The notes beneath the pieces are model-generated. The model searched no databases and was not told the DNA's origin. It saw only the letters and a list, made by a program, of their open reading frames with translations. Shown piece after piece: positions 34,926-44,515 of a stretch of 64,000 nucleotides of DNA (its first letter is position 1; the number at the start of each line of letters is the position of its first letter). A program made the position numbers and the translations under genes. This stretch comes from Paraburkholderia silvatlantica (GTDB lineage: Bacteria > Pseudomonadota > Gammaproteobacteria > Burkholderiales > Burkholderiaceae): the NCBI RefSeq assembly GCF_003096715.1, contig NZ_QEOL01000012.1, positions 62,001 to 126,000 of the forward strand, in the 5' to 3' direction.

Positions 34926-35065
34926 CGCGCAGTCGAGACGCGAAACACGGATGCAGGATTGCCGGCGGAGGCTTTACGCCGTCACCGCCGGTGCAGTGCG
35001 AATTTGCCGTTGGAGTATCGCAGTTTCGAGGTTTCCATTCCATTGGACTTTCCATGAGGTTAGCG

Positions 35066-36208
35066 ATGAAATGTCATATAGTAGTACTGATCACATTATG
35101 GGGCGCATCGACCGCCACGTTCGCGCAAAGCAGCGTAACGCTGTACGGTGTCGCCGACGACAGCATCACCTACACGAACAACCAGTCCGGGCACGCCGCC
35201 TATCAGACATTCAGTGGTGGACTTGGGGGCAGCAAGTTTGGTCTTCTCGGCCACGAAGACCTCGGCGGCGGCCTTGCAGCGGTCTTCCGCCTGGAGAGCG
35301 GCTTCGACATGAACAGCGGCAAACTCGGCTACAACGGACGCATGTTCGGCCGCCAGTCGTATATGGGTCTGGCGAGCGACCGCTACGGCACGCTCACTCT
35401 GGGCCGTCAGTACGACTTCATGGTGACGAACCTGCAGTCGCTGACGTCGGCCCAGTTGTTCGGTGGCTCCCTGACTTCGCACGCCGGCGACGTCGACGGC
35501 GTTTGGGGCACGTATCCGGTCAGCAACACGGCCAAGTATGTGAGCCCGACATTTCATGGGATGTCGGCGGGAGCGCTCTACAGCTTCGGCGGCGTACCCG
35601 GCGCGATCGGCACGTCGCAGCAGGTCGGTTTCGGGCTGAACTATGCGAGAGGCCCGCTGCACGTGGGGGCGGCGTTCCTGCAGGTGAACAATCCGGCGGT
35701 CGCACGTTTCGACGGCGCTGGCGGCGCGACGCCGGGTGCCGCGTTCGCGAACCCCGTAGCGAGCCCCATCTACAGTGGCTATGCGACTGCGCGTACCATG
35801 CGCACGTTCGGGGCCGGTGCGAATTATGTGCTCGGCACCACGACGTTGGGCGCTGTCTATACGAACACCTCATTCCACAATGCAGTCGCGACCGCAAGCA
35901 CGGCGTTTGCCGGTTCCGCAACGATCGCGTCATATGAGGCGTTCGTCGCGCACAGTTTCACGCCTGCAATAATCGGCGGCATTACTTACGACTATACGTC
36001 TGGGCGCGAAGCGCACTACAACCAGGTCGGCGCGGGAGCGCAGTACGTCTTCTCCAAGCGCACGTTCACTTACCTCGTGGCCGCCTGGCAGCACGCGAGC
36101 GGTACCGATTCGACGGGCCACGCGGCGGTTGCGGATCTGACCTATCTCACTCCTTCGTCGACAGCGAACCAGGTGGCGGTGCGAATCGGCATTCGGCACA
36201 ACTTCTGA
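35066..36208 (+). CDS. Outer-membrane porin (Burkholderia-type, gram-negative porin family)
   Basis: A 380-residue trimeric-porin-type protein. The start at 35066 has GAGG 6 nt upstream and a signal peptide ending TATFAQ; ATG 35054 is an alternative. Family blocks are SSVTLYGVADDSITY, SKFGLLGHEDLGGGLAAVF, MFGRQSYMGLASDRYGTLTLGRQYD and a terminal VAVRIGIRHNF ending in Phe as beta-barrels require. It probably lets the operon's substrate enter the periplasm. Confidence 0.92.
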   Translation: MKCHIVVLITLWGASTATFAQSSVTLYGVADDSITYTNNQSGHAAYQTFSGGLGGSKFGLLGHEDLGGGLAAVFRLESGFDMNSGKLGYNGRMFGRQSYMGLASDRYGTLTLGRQYDFMVTNLQSLTSAQLFGGSLTSHAGDVDGVWGTYPVSNTAKYVSPTFHGMSAGALYSFGGVPGAIGTSQQVGFGLNYARGPLHVGAAFLQVNNPAVARFDGAGGATPGAAFANPVASPIYSGYATARTMRTFGAGANYVLGTTTLGAVYTNTSFHNAVATASTAFAGSATIASYEAFVAHSFTPAIIGGITYDYTSGREAHYNQVGAGAQYVFSKRTFTYLVAAWQHASGTDSTGHAAVADLTYLTPSSTANQVAVRIGIRHNF

Positions 36209-36260
36209 TACGCCAGGCTGGTCAGAACAGGCCGGCCGAAATTATTGAGGATGACAAATC

Positions 36261-36572
36261 ATGCTGGTAGAAATGCGTACCTATACGATCTTGCCGGGCA
36301 AAGTGCCTGAGTTTCTCGAGATCTACGAGCGGGAAGGCCTCGACATCATCACGCGCTATGCGCGGCTGGTCGGCTGCTGGACGAAGGATTCCGGCACGCT
36401 GAACTCGGTGGTGTTCTGCTGGGCCTACGACGACTACGCACATCGTGTGGCACAGCGCTCGAAGCTTGGCGCCGATGCCGACTGGCTCGCGTTCACGCCG
36501 CGCATCCTGCCGTATCTGGTGCATCAGGAGTCGGTGTTTCTTGCGCCGGCCGCATTCTGCCCCGTTCTGTGA
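36261..36572 (+). CDS. NIPSNAP family protein
   Basis: A 103-residue dimeric alpha-beta-barrel-like protein. MLVEMRTYTILPGKVPEFLEIYE and the VVFCWAYDDYAHRVAQRS region are typical of bacterial NIPSNAP proteins. These often accompany catabolic enzymes and have no settled activity. It lies between porin and amidohydrolase genes in the same operon. Confidence 0.88.
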   Translation: MLVEMRTYTILPGKVPEFLEIYEREGLDIITRYARLVGCWTKDSGTLNSVVFCWAYDDYAHRVAQRSKLGADADWLAFTPRILPYLVHQESVFLAPAAFCPVL

Positions 36573-36604
36573 CGCGGCGATACTCCCTACGAGGAATGAG
36601 CACG

Positions 36605-37810
36605 ATGATTGACAGACAACTGCTTGCGCACATGATCGCGTGGCGCCGCCATCTTCACCGGCATCCGGAGACCGCTTTCGAAGAAGTGGCGACGGCGAAC
36701 CTTGTTGCAGCCACGCTGCGCGAATTCGGCTGGAGCGTTCACGAGGGGATCGGCCGCACCGGGGTGGTTGGCACATTGACGCGCGGCGCTGGACCTGCGC
36801 TGGCGTTGCGCGCGGACATGGACGCGCTACCTATCTCCGAAGCGAACATCTGCGAGCACCGCTCTCGCCACGAAGGCAGGATGCACGCGTGCGGGCACGA
36901 CGGCCATACCGCGATGCTGCTCGGTGCAGCCGCGTTGCTCTCGCGCGACCCTGACTGGCGCGGCACTGTGCACCTGATTTTCCAGCCAGCCGAAGAAATA
37001 GCCGGCGGCGGACGGGTGATGATCGAAGATGGGCTGTTCGAGCGTTTCCCGTGTGACGCGGTATTTGGCCTGCACAACTGGCCGGGACTGCCGCTCGGCC
37101 GGATTGCGCTAAACCCCGGTGCGATGATGGCGTCGTTCGATACGTTCGAAATCCATGTCGACGGTCGCGGCGCACATGCGGCCATGCCAGAGGAGGGCGT
37201 CGATGCGCTCGTCTGTGCGAGCCATGTGGTGGTCGCACTGCAGACGATCGTAAGCCGCAGGCTCTCGCCAAAAGTGGCGGCCGTCGTTAGCGTGACGCAG
37301 ATTCACGGCGGAGAAGCGTGGAATGTGTTGCCGGACAGCGCGGTGATTCGTGGCACCGTACGCTGTTTCGCACCGGACGTACGTTTGAGCGTTCGCGCGT
37401 TGATCGATGAGATCGCCGCGGGGACGGCGCGTACGCATGGGGCCGAAACGGTGATTCGTCACCATGACGGCTACCCGGCGACCATCAACGCCGCGACGGC
37501 CGCGTACATCGCCCGCGACGCGGCATGCGCCACGGTCGGTGACGACGCGGTGACATTCGACTGCGAGCCGTCGATGGCCTCTGAGGACTTCGCGTACCTC
37601 GCGCAGGCTAAACCCGGCGCGTATGTCTGGCTTGGCGTTGACCCCGCCGAAGCGCAGCGCGGTGCGCCGTTACACAACCCGCACTACGACTTCAATGACG
37701 ACGCGCTTGCGATCGGCGCATCGTACTGGGTCAACGTGGTAAAGGCGTTCGACGCGGCGCCGGAGCGCGCAACAGCCGATCGCGATGGGGCGGAGTCCAG
37801 TGTCGTCTGA
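36605..37810 (+). CDS. M20 family amidohydrolase (hippurate hydrolase/aminoacylase type)
   Basis: A 401-residue metallohydrolase. ATG at 36605 has GAGGA 9 nt upstream; ATG 36596 is too close to that site. The metal-binding landmarks are WRRHLHRHPE, MHACGHDGHTAMLLGAA (with the conserved Cys), FQPAEE and HNWPGLPLG. Members cleave N-acyl amino acids or amides. As the last intact gene of the operon it likely cleaves an amide made after ring hydroxylation, which is inference. Confidence 0.9.
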   Translation: MIDRQLLAHMIAWRRHLHRHPETAFEEVATANLVAATLREFGWSVHEGIGRTGVVGTLTRGAGPALALRADMDALPISEANICEHRSRHEGRMHACGHDGHTAMLLGAAALLSRDPDWRGTVHLIFQPAEEIAGGGRVMIEDGLFERFPCDAVFGLHNWPGLPLGRIALNPGAMMASFDTFEIHVDGRGAHAAMPEEGVDALVCASHVVVALQTIVSRRLSPKVAAVVSVTQIHGGEAWNVLPDSAVIRGTVRCFAPDVRLSVRALIDEIAAGTARTHGAETVIRHHDGYPATINAATAAYIARDAACATVGDDAVTFDCEPSMASEDFAYLAQAKPGAYVWLGVDPAEAQRGAPLHNPHYDFNDDALAIGASYWVNVVKAFDAAPERATADRDGAESSVV

Positions 37811-37912
37811 GCGCGATGTTGATTATGATGAGGCAGGTACGAACGGGCCGGCACGTAGCACGATGGAGGTTGGCAGTGTGCGGCGAATAACGGGGATGAA
37901 GGGGACGCGCGC

Positions 37913-38100
37913 ATGCGGGACGCGGAATGCGAAGTGATTGAGACGGCGGTGCACTGGCTCGCATCGGGGCGCGCCGTCTGGCTCTAGACTGTGGTGCTAA
38001 CGTGGGGTTCGTCGCCGCGTCCGTCCGTCCGGGTCGATCATGGCGCTGCATGACGGCGGTCATATTGCCGGGACGGTGACGATTGCTAGCGCAGATACGC
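37913..38100 (+). pseudogene. XdhC/CoxI-type molybdenum-cofactor maturation factor, broken
   Basis: Translation from ATG 37913 gives VIETAVHWLASGRAVWL, an in-frame TAG, then TVVLTWGSSPRP, the XdhC hallmark TVVxTWGSSPRP. One more frameshift near 38030 restores MALHDGGHIAGTV, matching the next XdhC segment. Nothing recognisable follows to 38370. XdhC proteins insert sulfurated Mo-cofactor into this hydroxylase class, so its loss next to coxMSL-like genes is notable. Confidence 0.7.
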
Positions 38101-38437
38101 ACGCGAACGCCTTCGGTTTCGACGGCGAACGGCTGACCACCGTGCATGGTCCATCATGGCATTTTGCTCTTGATGGCCGCTGCAAAATTAACGGCGGCGA
38201 AAGCTTGTCGCTGGATGCGGCAGGCGGGATTGCGCGACTTCCCCGGCATCCTGCCGGCGCGCGGCGTCGATTTGGTCAGCACCGCGCACGAACATCGCTC
38301 TGCCTTTCCCGGGGAATGGGGATGAGCGGTATCGGCCTGCCGTCGCTAACTGCCGCCAATGCTTCGGCCCGCAGAGAGAAAATGTCAATGGCGACGCAGC
38401 GTCGTCCGTCGACGAGCCGCGACGGAGGGCAACCGCA

Positions 38438-38983
38438 GAGCTGATCGGCCCTGGAACGCTCATGGCAGTTGAGCCGGGGAGGGGAATTCTCGCGCATCAA
38501 CATGCAAACGGGACCGTCCGCAGTTACGTCGCGCTGCAGAAGTCGGAAACGTGGATAGACGCGCTTGATTTCAGCAACCGGCCTGCCGCACTCGTACAGA
38601 TTGCAGCGGAATTTGAAGGATGGGCGCCTTCGTTGAGAACATTGATCCTGGAATGCGATGCTGAGCCAACAGTGCGATCGATCTATGCCCTTCCGGTTGA
38701 TCACAAATGGCAGCGTGTCCCAGGCGTTACCCTCGTGGGTGATGCGGCCCACCTCATGTCTCCCTTCGCCGGAGAAGGTGCCAATCTCGCAATGTATGAC
38801 GGTGCGGAGCTGGGAAAAGCGTTGTGTGAAAATCGCGGCGATCTCGAGGCCGCACTTGAGAAGTACGAGGACGCCTTGTTCCCTCGAAGTCCATTCGTTG
38901 CCCGTCAGACAGCGCGAAATCATGTACGGTTTTTTGGCGAGCACGCACCCTGCAGTGTCGTCGAGATGTTTGCCGTGCACTGA
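38438..38983 (+). pseudogene. FAD-dependent monooxygenase (TetX-like) C-terminal half
   Basis: From ELIGPGTLMAVEPG through GVTLVGDAAHLMSPFAGEGA and YDGAELGKAL the frame matches the second half of class A flavin monooxygenases, including the FAD-contacting GDAAH motif. The first ~190 residues with the GXGXXG nucleotide fold are missing, and no start-proximal domain lies upstream. The ATG at 38462 could start a 173-residue product, but it could not bind FAD normally. Confidence 0.7.
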
Positions 38984-39155
38984 TTCTGCCTGTTTGCACG
39001 CGGCCGGCCATCCCATCTCGACGCACGAATCTGGATTGCCGCGAGCGGTTGACAACCGCGCTCAAGGCGCGTGGCCCATGCTGGCATATCGATTGGCGAT
39101 GAGGGCAATGTGCCCCTTGCCCACGCTGTTATCACGCTTGCGGCTATCTGAGCAG

Positions 39156-39491
39156 CTACACGTCCGCGTGAGAGACCGGTGCGCAGCGTATGGACTGAAG
39201 GATGTTGCTCACTTTGATCAAAGCCTCTTCGAGCGCCGGCAGCGGTGCCGCACCGATGCACAGGCGTAGTAGTCCGCTCGACGCCGCGTCGGGATCGACC
39301 GTGACGCGGGACGGCGTCGTGACGGTGACGCCTGCGCCGGCGCACATCGCATGAGCCCGTTGCGCGTCGTCTCGTGTCAGCGGTAGCCAGAGATGAATCG
39401 CGTCGGGATCGTTGAGACACGTGGTTCTTCCAAGGACCGTGCTCGCCAGTGTGGTACGGCGCCGAATCTCCGCGCGCATTGAACCGGCCAT
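39156..39491 (-). pseudogene. MocR/PdxR-type GntR-aminotransferase regulator, C-terminal fragment
   Basis: AEIRRRTTLASTVLG, HLWLPLTRDDAQRA and GLLRLCIGAAPLPALEEAL match the extreme C-terminus of MocR-like regulators (GntR helix-turn-helix plus class I aminotransferase domain). Both the DNA-binding part and the PLP lysine region are absent upstream of 39491. It is a truncated remnant. Confidence 0.6.
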
Positions 39492-39572
39492 GAGATCGGC
39501 GGTGCCGTCCGTTTACGCAAAGCGTCACTATACCTAGACTTTCCACTGACCACTTTCAGTCAAGGAAAGAAC

Positions 39573-40564
39573 ATGAACCCGTCGCTCGACCACCTGGCGC
39601 CGTCCACTGTGGCTATCCTCACGGACCGAGATTACTCGGAAGAACTCGGCATCTCCGCCGACCTGCATCAATCGGTCGGCTATGTCTTTCTGAACGACGA
39701 ACACAAGGCCGAATTGACCCGCCCGTTGACCGGCATGAGCTATACGCGCCGCACAACCCGACCAGCGCGCGCTTCGCCAAAGTCATGGCGCAAACGTCCG
39801 TCGACGCGTTCGAGCGCGCAATCACCAGGCATACCAAACTGATTTACATCGAAACGCCGTCCAATCCGTTGCTGCATCTGACGGACCTGAAGGCAATCGC
39901 GGACATGGCGAAAGCGAAGGGCATCGTCACGGTGGCGGACAACACCCTGGCCACGCCGGTCAACCAGCGGCCTCACGAATCCGGTATCGATATCGTGGTT
40001 CATAGCGTGACGAAATACATCGGCGGTCACAACGACCTGATGGCCGGCTGCGTGACCGGATCGCGGGAACTCGTCGAACGTATCTGGGACACCAGCTATA
40101 CCACCGGCGCCGTGGGCGCGCCGTTCAATACCTGGCTTGCGCTACGCGGCATCCGGACACTCGGATTGCGGATGAAGCAGCACAATGCAAACGGTCACGC
40201 GATTGCGGCCTGCCTCGAACGGCATCCCGCAGTGAAGGCGGTCTACTATCCGGGCCTCGAATCGCATCCGCAGCACGAACTGGCGAAACGCCAGATGAGC
40301 GGCTTCGGCGGTGTCGTGACGTTCGAGCTTCGGAACGGGTATGACGCGGCGCACCGCTTCATCGAGCAGCTAAAAATACCGACGCATTCGGGCGGACTGG
40401 GCGGCATCAACTCCACGGTCCTGCAGCCTGCGTCGTTCTTCGACAACCGGCTTTCCGGGGAGCGGCTCGCCCAGATGGGGTTGAGCTTCGGCATGGTGCG
40501 AATCTGTTCAGGCATCGAAGAGACGGGCGACCTGATCGCCGATATCGAACAGGCGTTGGAGTGA
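39573..40564 (+). pseudogene. Cys/Met-metabolism PLP enzyme (methionine gamma-lyase type), frameshift plus internal deletion
   Basis: The N-terminus begins MNPSLDHLAP and runs to MSYTRR; a shift near 39745 continues as APHNPTSARFAKVMAQ, the family block YxRxxNPT. The next ~80 residues, normally holding the SGMAA cofactor loop, are missing: sequence jumps to ITRHTKLIYIETPSNP. The rest is intact through the PLP lysine block SVTKYIGGHNDLMAG to the C-terminus, and ATG 39785 could give a 259-residue product. Without the cofactor loop it should be inactive. Confidence 0.8.
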
Positions 40565-40683
40565 GCGCGGCATGGGCACGACGACTGGGGTTGGCGAACG
40601 AACGGATAATGAAGATCGTATGAACTTGCCGGAGCGGCGTATGCTTGACTTGCACGCTCGCGGTGGCATCGTGCCGATGCTGC

Positions 40684-40788
40684 TCGGCGGCCTATGGGTT
40701 GCCGGCCGGATTGCTGCGTTTGTCGGTTGGGCTCGAAGACAGCAAAGATTGGATCGACGATTTATTGCAGGCGCTGCAGCCGTTGATC
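40684..40788 (+). pseudogene. C-terminal scrap of a second Cys/Met PLP enzyme
   Basis: YGLPAGLLRLSVGLEDSKDW and DDLLQALQPL match the last ~30 residues of cystathionine-lyase-type enzymes (GLLRLSVGIEDxxDLIxDL). It lies 120 bp after a larger relic of the same superfamily, so the locus may once have had two tandem genes. Confidence 0.6.
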
Positions 40789-40871
40789 CGCTCATCTCCG
40801 GTCTGGCCTTTGAAGGTCCACCGAATGATGACCAACCAAAGCACGCCACCGTATCAATCAATGCGTAGCGG

Positions 40872-41798
40872 TCAGAGACTCGCTTGACGTCCATAGCCGT
40901 TCAGCGCGACTGCCAGGTCCGGCGAAGCGCGCAAGCGGGCGATATCGCGCGCCGGCGGTTCTCCGAAGTGGCGGCGATATTCACGACTGAACTGCGTTGG
41001 GCTTTCGTAACCCACGCGGAAGGCGGCGGTAGTGACGTCGACGTCATGAACCAGCATCAGGCTGCGCGCGTCCTGCAACCTGAGCTGCTTCTGGAATTGC
41101 AGCGGCGTCATCGCCGTCACGGCGCGGAAATGTTCGTGCAGGCTCGACGGACTCATGCCTGCTTCGGCGGCAAGCTGCTCGATGCTGAACCGTTCGCGGA
41201 AGTGCTTCCCGATCCATGCGATGGCGCGGCCGACCAGGGCCACGCGCCCCTGGCTGGAGGTGATGTGACGCATCCTCGCGCTGTCGGGGCCAGCGAGCAG
41301 GCGATAGAGAATTTCCTGCTCGGCAAGCGGCCCGAGCACGGGCAACGCGGCCGGGTCGTCGAGCAGGCGCAGCAGGCGAAGCGCCGCGTCGAGCAGACCG
41401 GCGCTGGCGTCGGACACCGTCTTGCCTACGGGCAGGGGTGGCACTCCAGGGGGCGGCGGCACGCGCAATGCCAGGTCTCCCAGCATGACCGGATCGAAAT
41501 CGAGGTACAGGCACAGGTAGGGCTTGTCAGGCGTCGCCTCAACCACTTGGCCTATTGCCGGCAGGTCGTACGTCACGACCCCATAGCGTCCCGGTGCGTA
41601 TCTGAAGACGCGGTCGCCCAGCGTGACTTCTTTGCGTCCCTGCGCGACGAGGCACAGTTGCGGCCGGTAAACACTCGGCATCGGCATCGTCACCGTGGAG
41701 GATCGGACAAGCGTCACATGTTCGATCGGGGTGGCGTGGAAACCATCCTTCGAGACGTTCCGGGCAATTATTGCTGCAATTTCCGCTAGTGTTTCCAT
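40872..41798 (-). CDS. AraC family regulator (AraC_N type)
   Basis: A 308-residue regulator, start chosen at METLAEIAAI (41798). Residues 1-180 match the N-terminal domain of the AraC_N group (YRPQLCLVAQGRKEVTLGD, YLCLYLDFDP). The C-terminal ~100 residues hold two helix-turn-helices (SIEQLAAEAGMSPSSLHEHF and TTAAFRVGYESPTQFSREYRRHFG). It is divergent from the aldo-keto reductase, the usual arrangement for regulator and target. Confidence 0.9.
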   Translation of the reverse strand: METLAEIAAIIARNVSKDGFHATPIEHVTLVRSSTVTMPMPSVYRPQLCLVAQGRKEVTLGDRVFRYAPGRYGVVTYDLPAIGQVVEATPDKPYLCLYLDFDPVMLGDLALRVPPPPGVPPLPVGKTVSDASAGLLDAALRLLRLLDDPAALPVLGPLAEQEILYRLLAGPDSARMRHITSSQGRVALVGRAIAWIGKHFRERFSIEQLAAEAGMSPSSLHEHFRAVTAMTPLQFQKQLRLQDARSLMLVHDVDVTTAAFRVGYESPTQFSREYRRHFGEPPARDIARLRASPDLAVALNGYGRQASL

Positions 41799-41968
41799 GA
41801 GACGGACTATCGCACGAGCGCGGAAGCGCGGCAATGTGAACCGCGGCTTCTGGAGGATTGGGCAGCAATCCCGGCGGATCAGGCTAACCGTTCGGCGGCG
41901 GCGCGCATCACAGTGTCAGCGGTGCCCTGGTCACAGCAAACCTGGTCCCGAAACCATATGGAGCAAAC

Positions 41969-42928
41969 ATGACAACCGACAATCTGAAGATCCCCACGGT
42001 CGCACTGGGCACATGGGCCTGGGGCGACAGCGGCGAGACTGGTAATGGCTACTTCGGCAGCAGCCTCACTCAGGCTGGTCTCGAAGAGGTCGCCGACAAG
42101 GCGCATGCGGCCGGGTTCAGCCTCTGGGACACCGCCGTTGTGTACGGCATGGGCCGTTCGGAGGCTGTCCTCGGGGAAGTGATGAAGCGTTTCCCGCGCA
42201 GCGACTACCAGCTTTCCACGAAGTTCACCCCACAGGCCGCGGGGACGGCCGACGATCCGGTCGCAGACATGCTGGAGCAGAGCCTGGCCCGCCTCGGCAC
42301 TGACTACATCGACCTTTACTGGATTCACAATCCGGCGGATGTGGCGCGATGGACTCCGCACCTGATCCAGTTGCTGAAAAGCGGGAAGGTCAAACATGTC
42401 GGCGTTTCGAATCACAACCTGGGCGAAATCGAACTCGCCAACCAGATTCTCGGAGAAGCCGGGTTCCGGGTCGAAGCCATCCAGAACCACTATAGCCTCC
42501 TCTACCGCAGTTCTGAGCACGCTGGCATCCTGGACTACTGCCGCAACCACGGCATCCCATTCTTTGCTTATATGGTGCTTGAACAGGGTGCCCTGAGCGG
42601 CAAGTACAGTCCGGAGAGCCCGTTGCCGGAAGGCAGCAACCGGGCGAAGACTTACAATGGCATGCTGTCTCAGCTAAAGGCCCTGACGGACAAGCTCGCC
42701 TCGATCGGTCAGAAGTGGGGTGCGGCAGCGGCCGATGTCGCGACGGCCTGGGCTATCGCCAAGGGAACGACGCCTATCATCGGCGTTACCAAACCCCAAC
42801 ATGTTGATAGTCTGGTCAGAGTCAGCAGCATCATGCTCACCACAGACGAAATCGCAGAGCTGGAAGCTCTCGCCGACGGCGCTAACGTGAACACCCGTGG
42901 CTGGTGGGAACAGGAGATGTCAGTCTGA
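41969..42928 (+). CDS. Aldo/keto reductase
   Basis: A 319-residue AKR with a GGAG site 8 nt before ATG. The catalytic tetrad is visible: Asp and Tyr in LWDTAVVYGMGRSE, Lys in LSTKFTP, His in LYWIHNPADV. HVGVSNHNLGEIE is the cofactor-side loop. The family reduces aldehydes and ketones with NADPH. The 170-bp divergent gap to the AraC gene should hold the shared control region. Confidence 0.9.
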   Translation: MTTDNLKIPTVALGTWAWGDSGETGNGYFGSSLTQAGLEEVADKAHAAGFSLWDTAVVYGMGRSEAVLGEVMKRFPRSDYQLSTKFTPQAAGTADDPVADMLEQSLARLGTDYIDLYWIHNPADVARWTPHLIQLLKSGKVKHVGVSNHNLGEIELANQILGEAGFRVEAIQNHYSLLYRSSEHAGILDYCRNHGIPFFAYMVLEQGALSGKYSPESPLPEGSNRAKTYNGMLSQLKALTDKLASIGQKWGAAAADVATAWAIAKGTTPIIGVTKPQHVDSLVRVSSIMLTTDEIAELEALADGANVNTRGWWEQEMSV

Positions 42929-43051
42929 AGCTCCGCTGTCCCAAGTCCTCGGAATACCGTTCGGAGCGGGCTGCGGGACAGCATGTATTCGGTCTACCGC
43001 TTCCCGGTCGCGGGGGGCAGGTTGTGTGAGAGCGCGTGATCTGTAAGGCGG

Positions 43052-43111
43052 ATGAAGATGGAATTGCGACATCTCCGCTGCTTCGCGGCGGTTGCAGGCG
43101 AGCTATATTCA
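43052..43111 (+). pseudogene. LysR-family regulator N-terminal stub
   Basis: MELRHLRCFAAVAGELYS matches the standard LysR N-terminus (MELRHLRYFVAVAEEL). Similarity ends after about 18 residues, within the first helix. No further LysR sequence is found in any frame nearby. Confidence 0.55.
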
Positions 43112-43163
43112 GTGCGTTTTCCGGAAGCCGGTATTCGATCGTCACCCACCCGTGCCAGTCCGG

Positions 43164-43544
43164 CTAATGCCCGGCAACGCGAATATGCAGCGCGTTGTTC
43201 AGTGAGACGACCCCCGGGACGGCTCTCGCCACGTCGCCGGCGCGCTGAATCTGGGCTTCATCGGGTACCGATCCAACAAGATCAACCCTCCCGTTCCGCG
43301 CGAGGACATTGACGTTGTACATCTGCAAACCATCGGTGTGTACGAGAGCATTTCGCACCGACTTCTCCAGCTTGCGGTTTGCCTGATGTTGCGCTTTGCG
43401 TTGTGCCTTTGTGGAAGGAGCGGCCTTTGATGCGGATGCTATCGGCGGGATCGTTGCCACGCCACTTTCTTGTGCATACGCATAGCTTGCGGAAGCAAAC
43501 AACACCGCAATAGCTACTGCACTCAACCAGCTGTTCGATCTCAT
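43164..43544 (-). CDS. Periplasmic BON-domain protein
   Basis: A 126-residue protein; the start at 43544 opens a Sec signal peptide ending SYAYAQ. A Lys/Gln-rich linker precedes a C-terminal BON domain (LEKSVRNALVHTDGLQ, NVNVLARNGRVDLVGSVPDEAQIQRA, AVPGVVSLNNALHIRV). BON domains bind phospholipid or stabilise envelope proteins; Burkholderia carries many small ones of this type. It is intact amid relics. Confidence 0.85.
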   Translation of the reverse strand: MRSNSWLSAVAIAVLFASASYAYAQESGVATIPPIASASKAAPSTKAQRKAQHQANRKLEKSVRNALVHTDGLQMYNVNVLARNGRVDLVGSVPDEAQIQRAGDVARAVPGVVSLNNALHIRVAGH

Positions 43545-43814
43545 TTTCCCTATTCCCAAGTATAAGCAAAGTGCAGCGACGGCCGGGCATGACGAACTCA
43601 AGCTCGCGCGCCCGGACTCAATTGCCGACGGCGGGCGTATCGCACCGCGGCGAAAGCCATCATCTCCGGGTCAATTTTCTGGATCAACACGTTGTATTGG
43701 AAAGCTCTTTTGCAGGATCGCAATACTGGAGATCAGTCTGGGTTCCTCCGCATCGGAGGAACAGGCAGGTGAAGCGCGCGGTGCATGGACGACTAAGTGA
43801 TACCGGCGTTCTTT

Positions 43815-43962
43815 TCAAAAACGATGCCGCAAGCCGGTATGCACGGCCACCTGATTCACGCCGCTCGACTGCTGCGCCACCACGCCGTTGTAAATGTCCG
43901 CATGAGCGCCGCCCGCAGCGTGCTGAACCACCGCGTTCAATACGATATCCGTTCATTTGGAT
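43815..43962 (-). pseudogene. Porin C-terminal remnant
   Basis: On the minus strand, LNAVVQHAAGGAHADIYNG, then NQVAVHTGLRHRF and a stop, matches the last two strands of Burkholderia porins, with the terminal Phe kept. The upstream barrel is missing. Confidence 0.65.
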
Positions 43963-44039
43963 GTAAGCGGCTCGGTCTGACCGCTTCTCGATGTTGATTT
44001 TTCCAACGCATGATGAGCGCGTTTAGATTGACGGAGCCA

Positions 44040-44140
44040 GTCAGTCATGTCGAACGCAGGGGGCGAGCCCATCCCCATCGCACGTACGCGCAAGAATTCA
44101 AGCAGCAGGTGATTAGAGAGACGTTGGAAGCTGCGGCTTC
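44040..44140 (+). mobile_element. Transposase OrfA-like fragment (IS66/IS3 type)
   Basis: VERRGRAHPHRTYAQEFKQQ followed by VIRETLEAA resembles the start of small helix-turn-helix OrfA transposase proteins (RRxYSxEFKxQVVxE). The helix-turn-helix is incomplete. IS family cannot be fixed from so little sequence. Confidence 0.4.
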
Positions 44141-44215
44141 TTTGTGCCTTTATTCTGGCTGCCTTGCTCAACCGCGGCACTGCCAGGCTTCAATCGCCGT
44201 AACGCCGGTGGTCGG

Positions 44216-44515
44216 CAAAACGAATTGTTCAGGAAGGACTGGATATTGTGAATTTGATCGTCGACGCTGAAGAACTATCGAATGTCGTTCTGGTCGGAAA
44301 CAGTTTTGGCGGACCATCAGCTTCCGGTACCGTCTATCGTATTCCAGAAAAGATCAGGCATCTTGTCTATCTCGACGCTCGGATTCTCGAGTCAGGGCAG
44401 ACACTCGAACAGGCTGGCCCCCAGGCGCATTGAATCGCGGCGGCGACTTGCGCAGGAAACGAGTGACGGGATCACTGTCCCACCTGCGACTCCATTGTCG
44501 CTGGGGAGCGCTCGG
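44216..44515 (+). pseudogene. Alpha/beta hydrolase (EstC-like) remnant, frameshifted
   Basis: VQEGLDIVNLIVDAEELSNV, VVLVGNSFGGPSASG and IPEKIRHLVYLDA match the nucleophile-elbow half of EstC-like hydrolases (normally GHSYGG; here GNSFGG with the Ser kept). A frameshift near 44420 leads to RRRLAQETSDGITVPP, the next family segment. The N-terminus and the catalytic His are missing. Confidence 0.65.
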
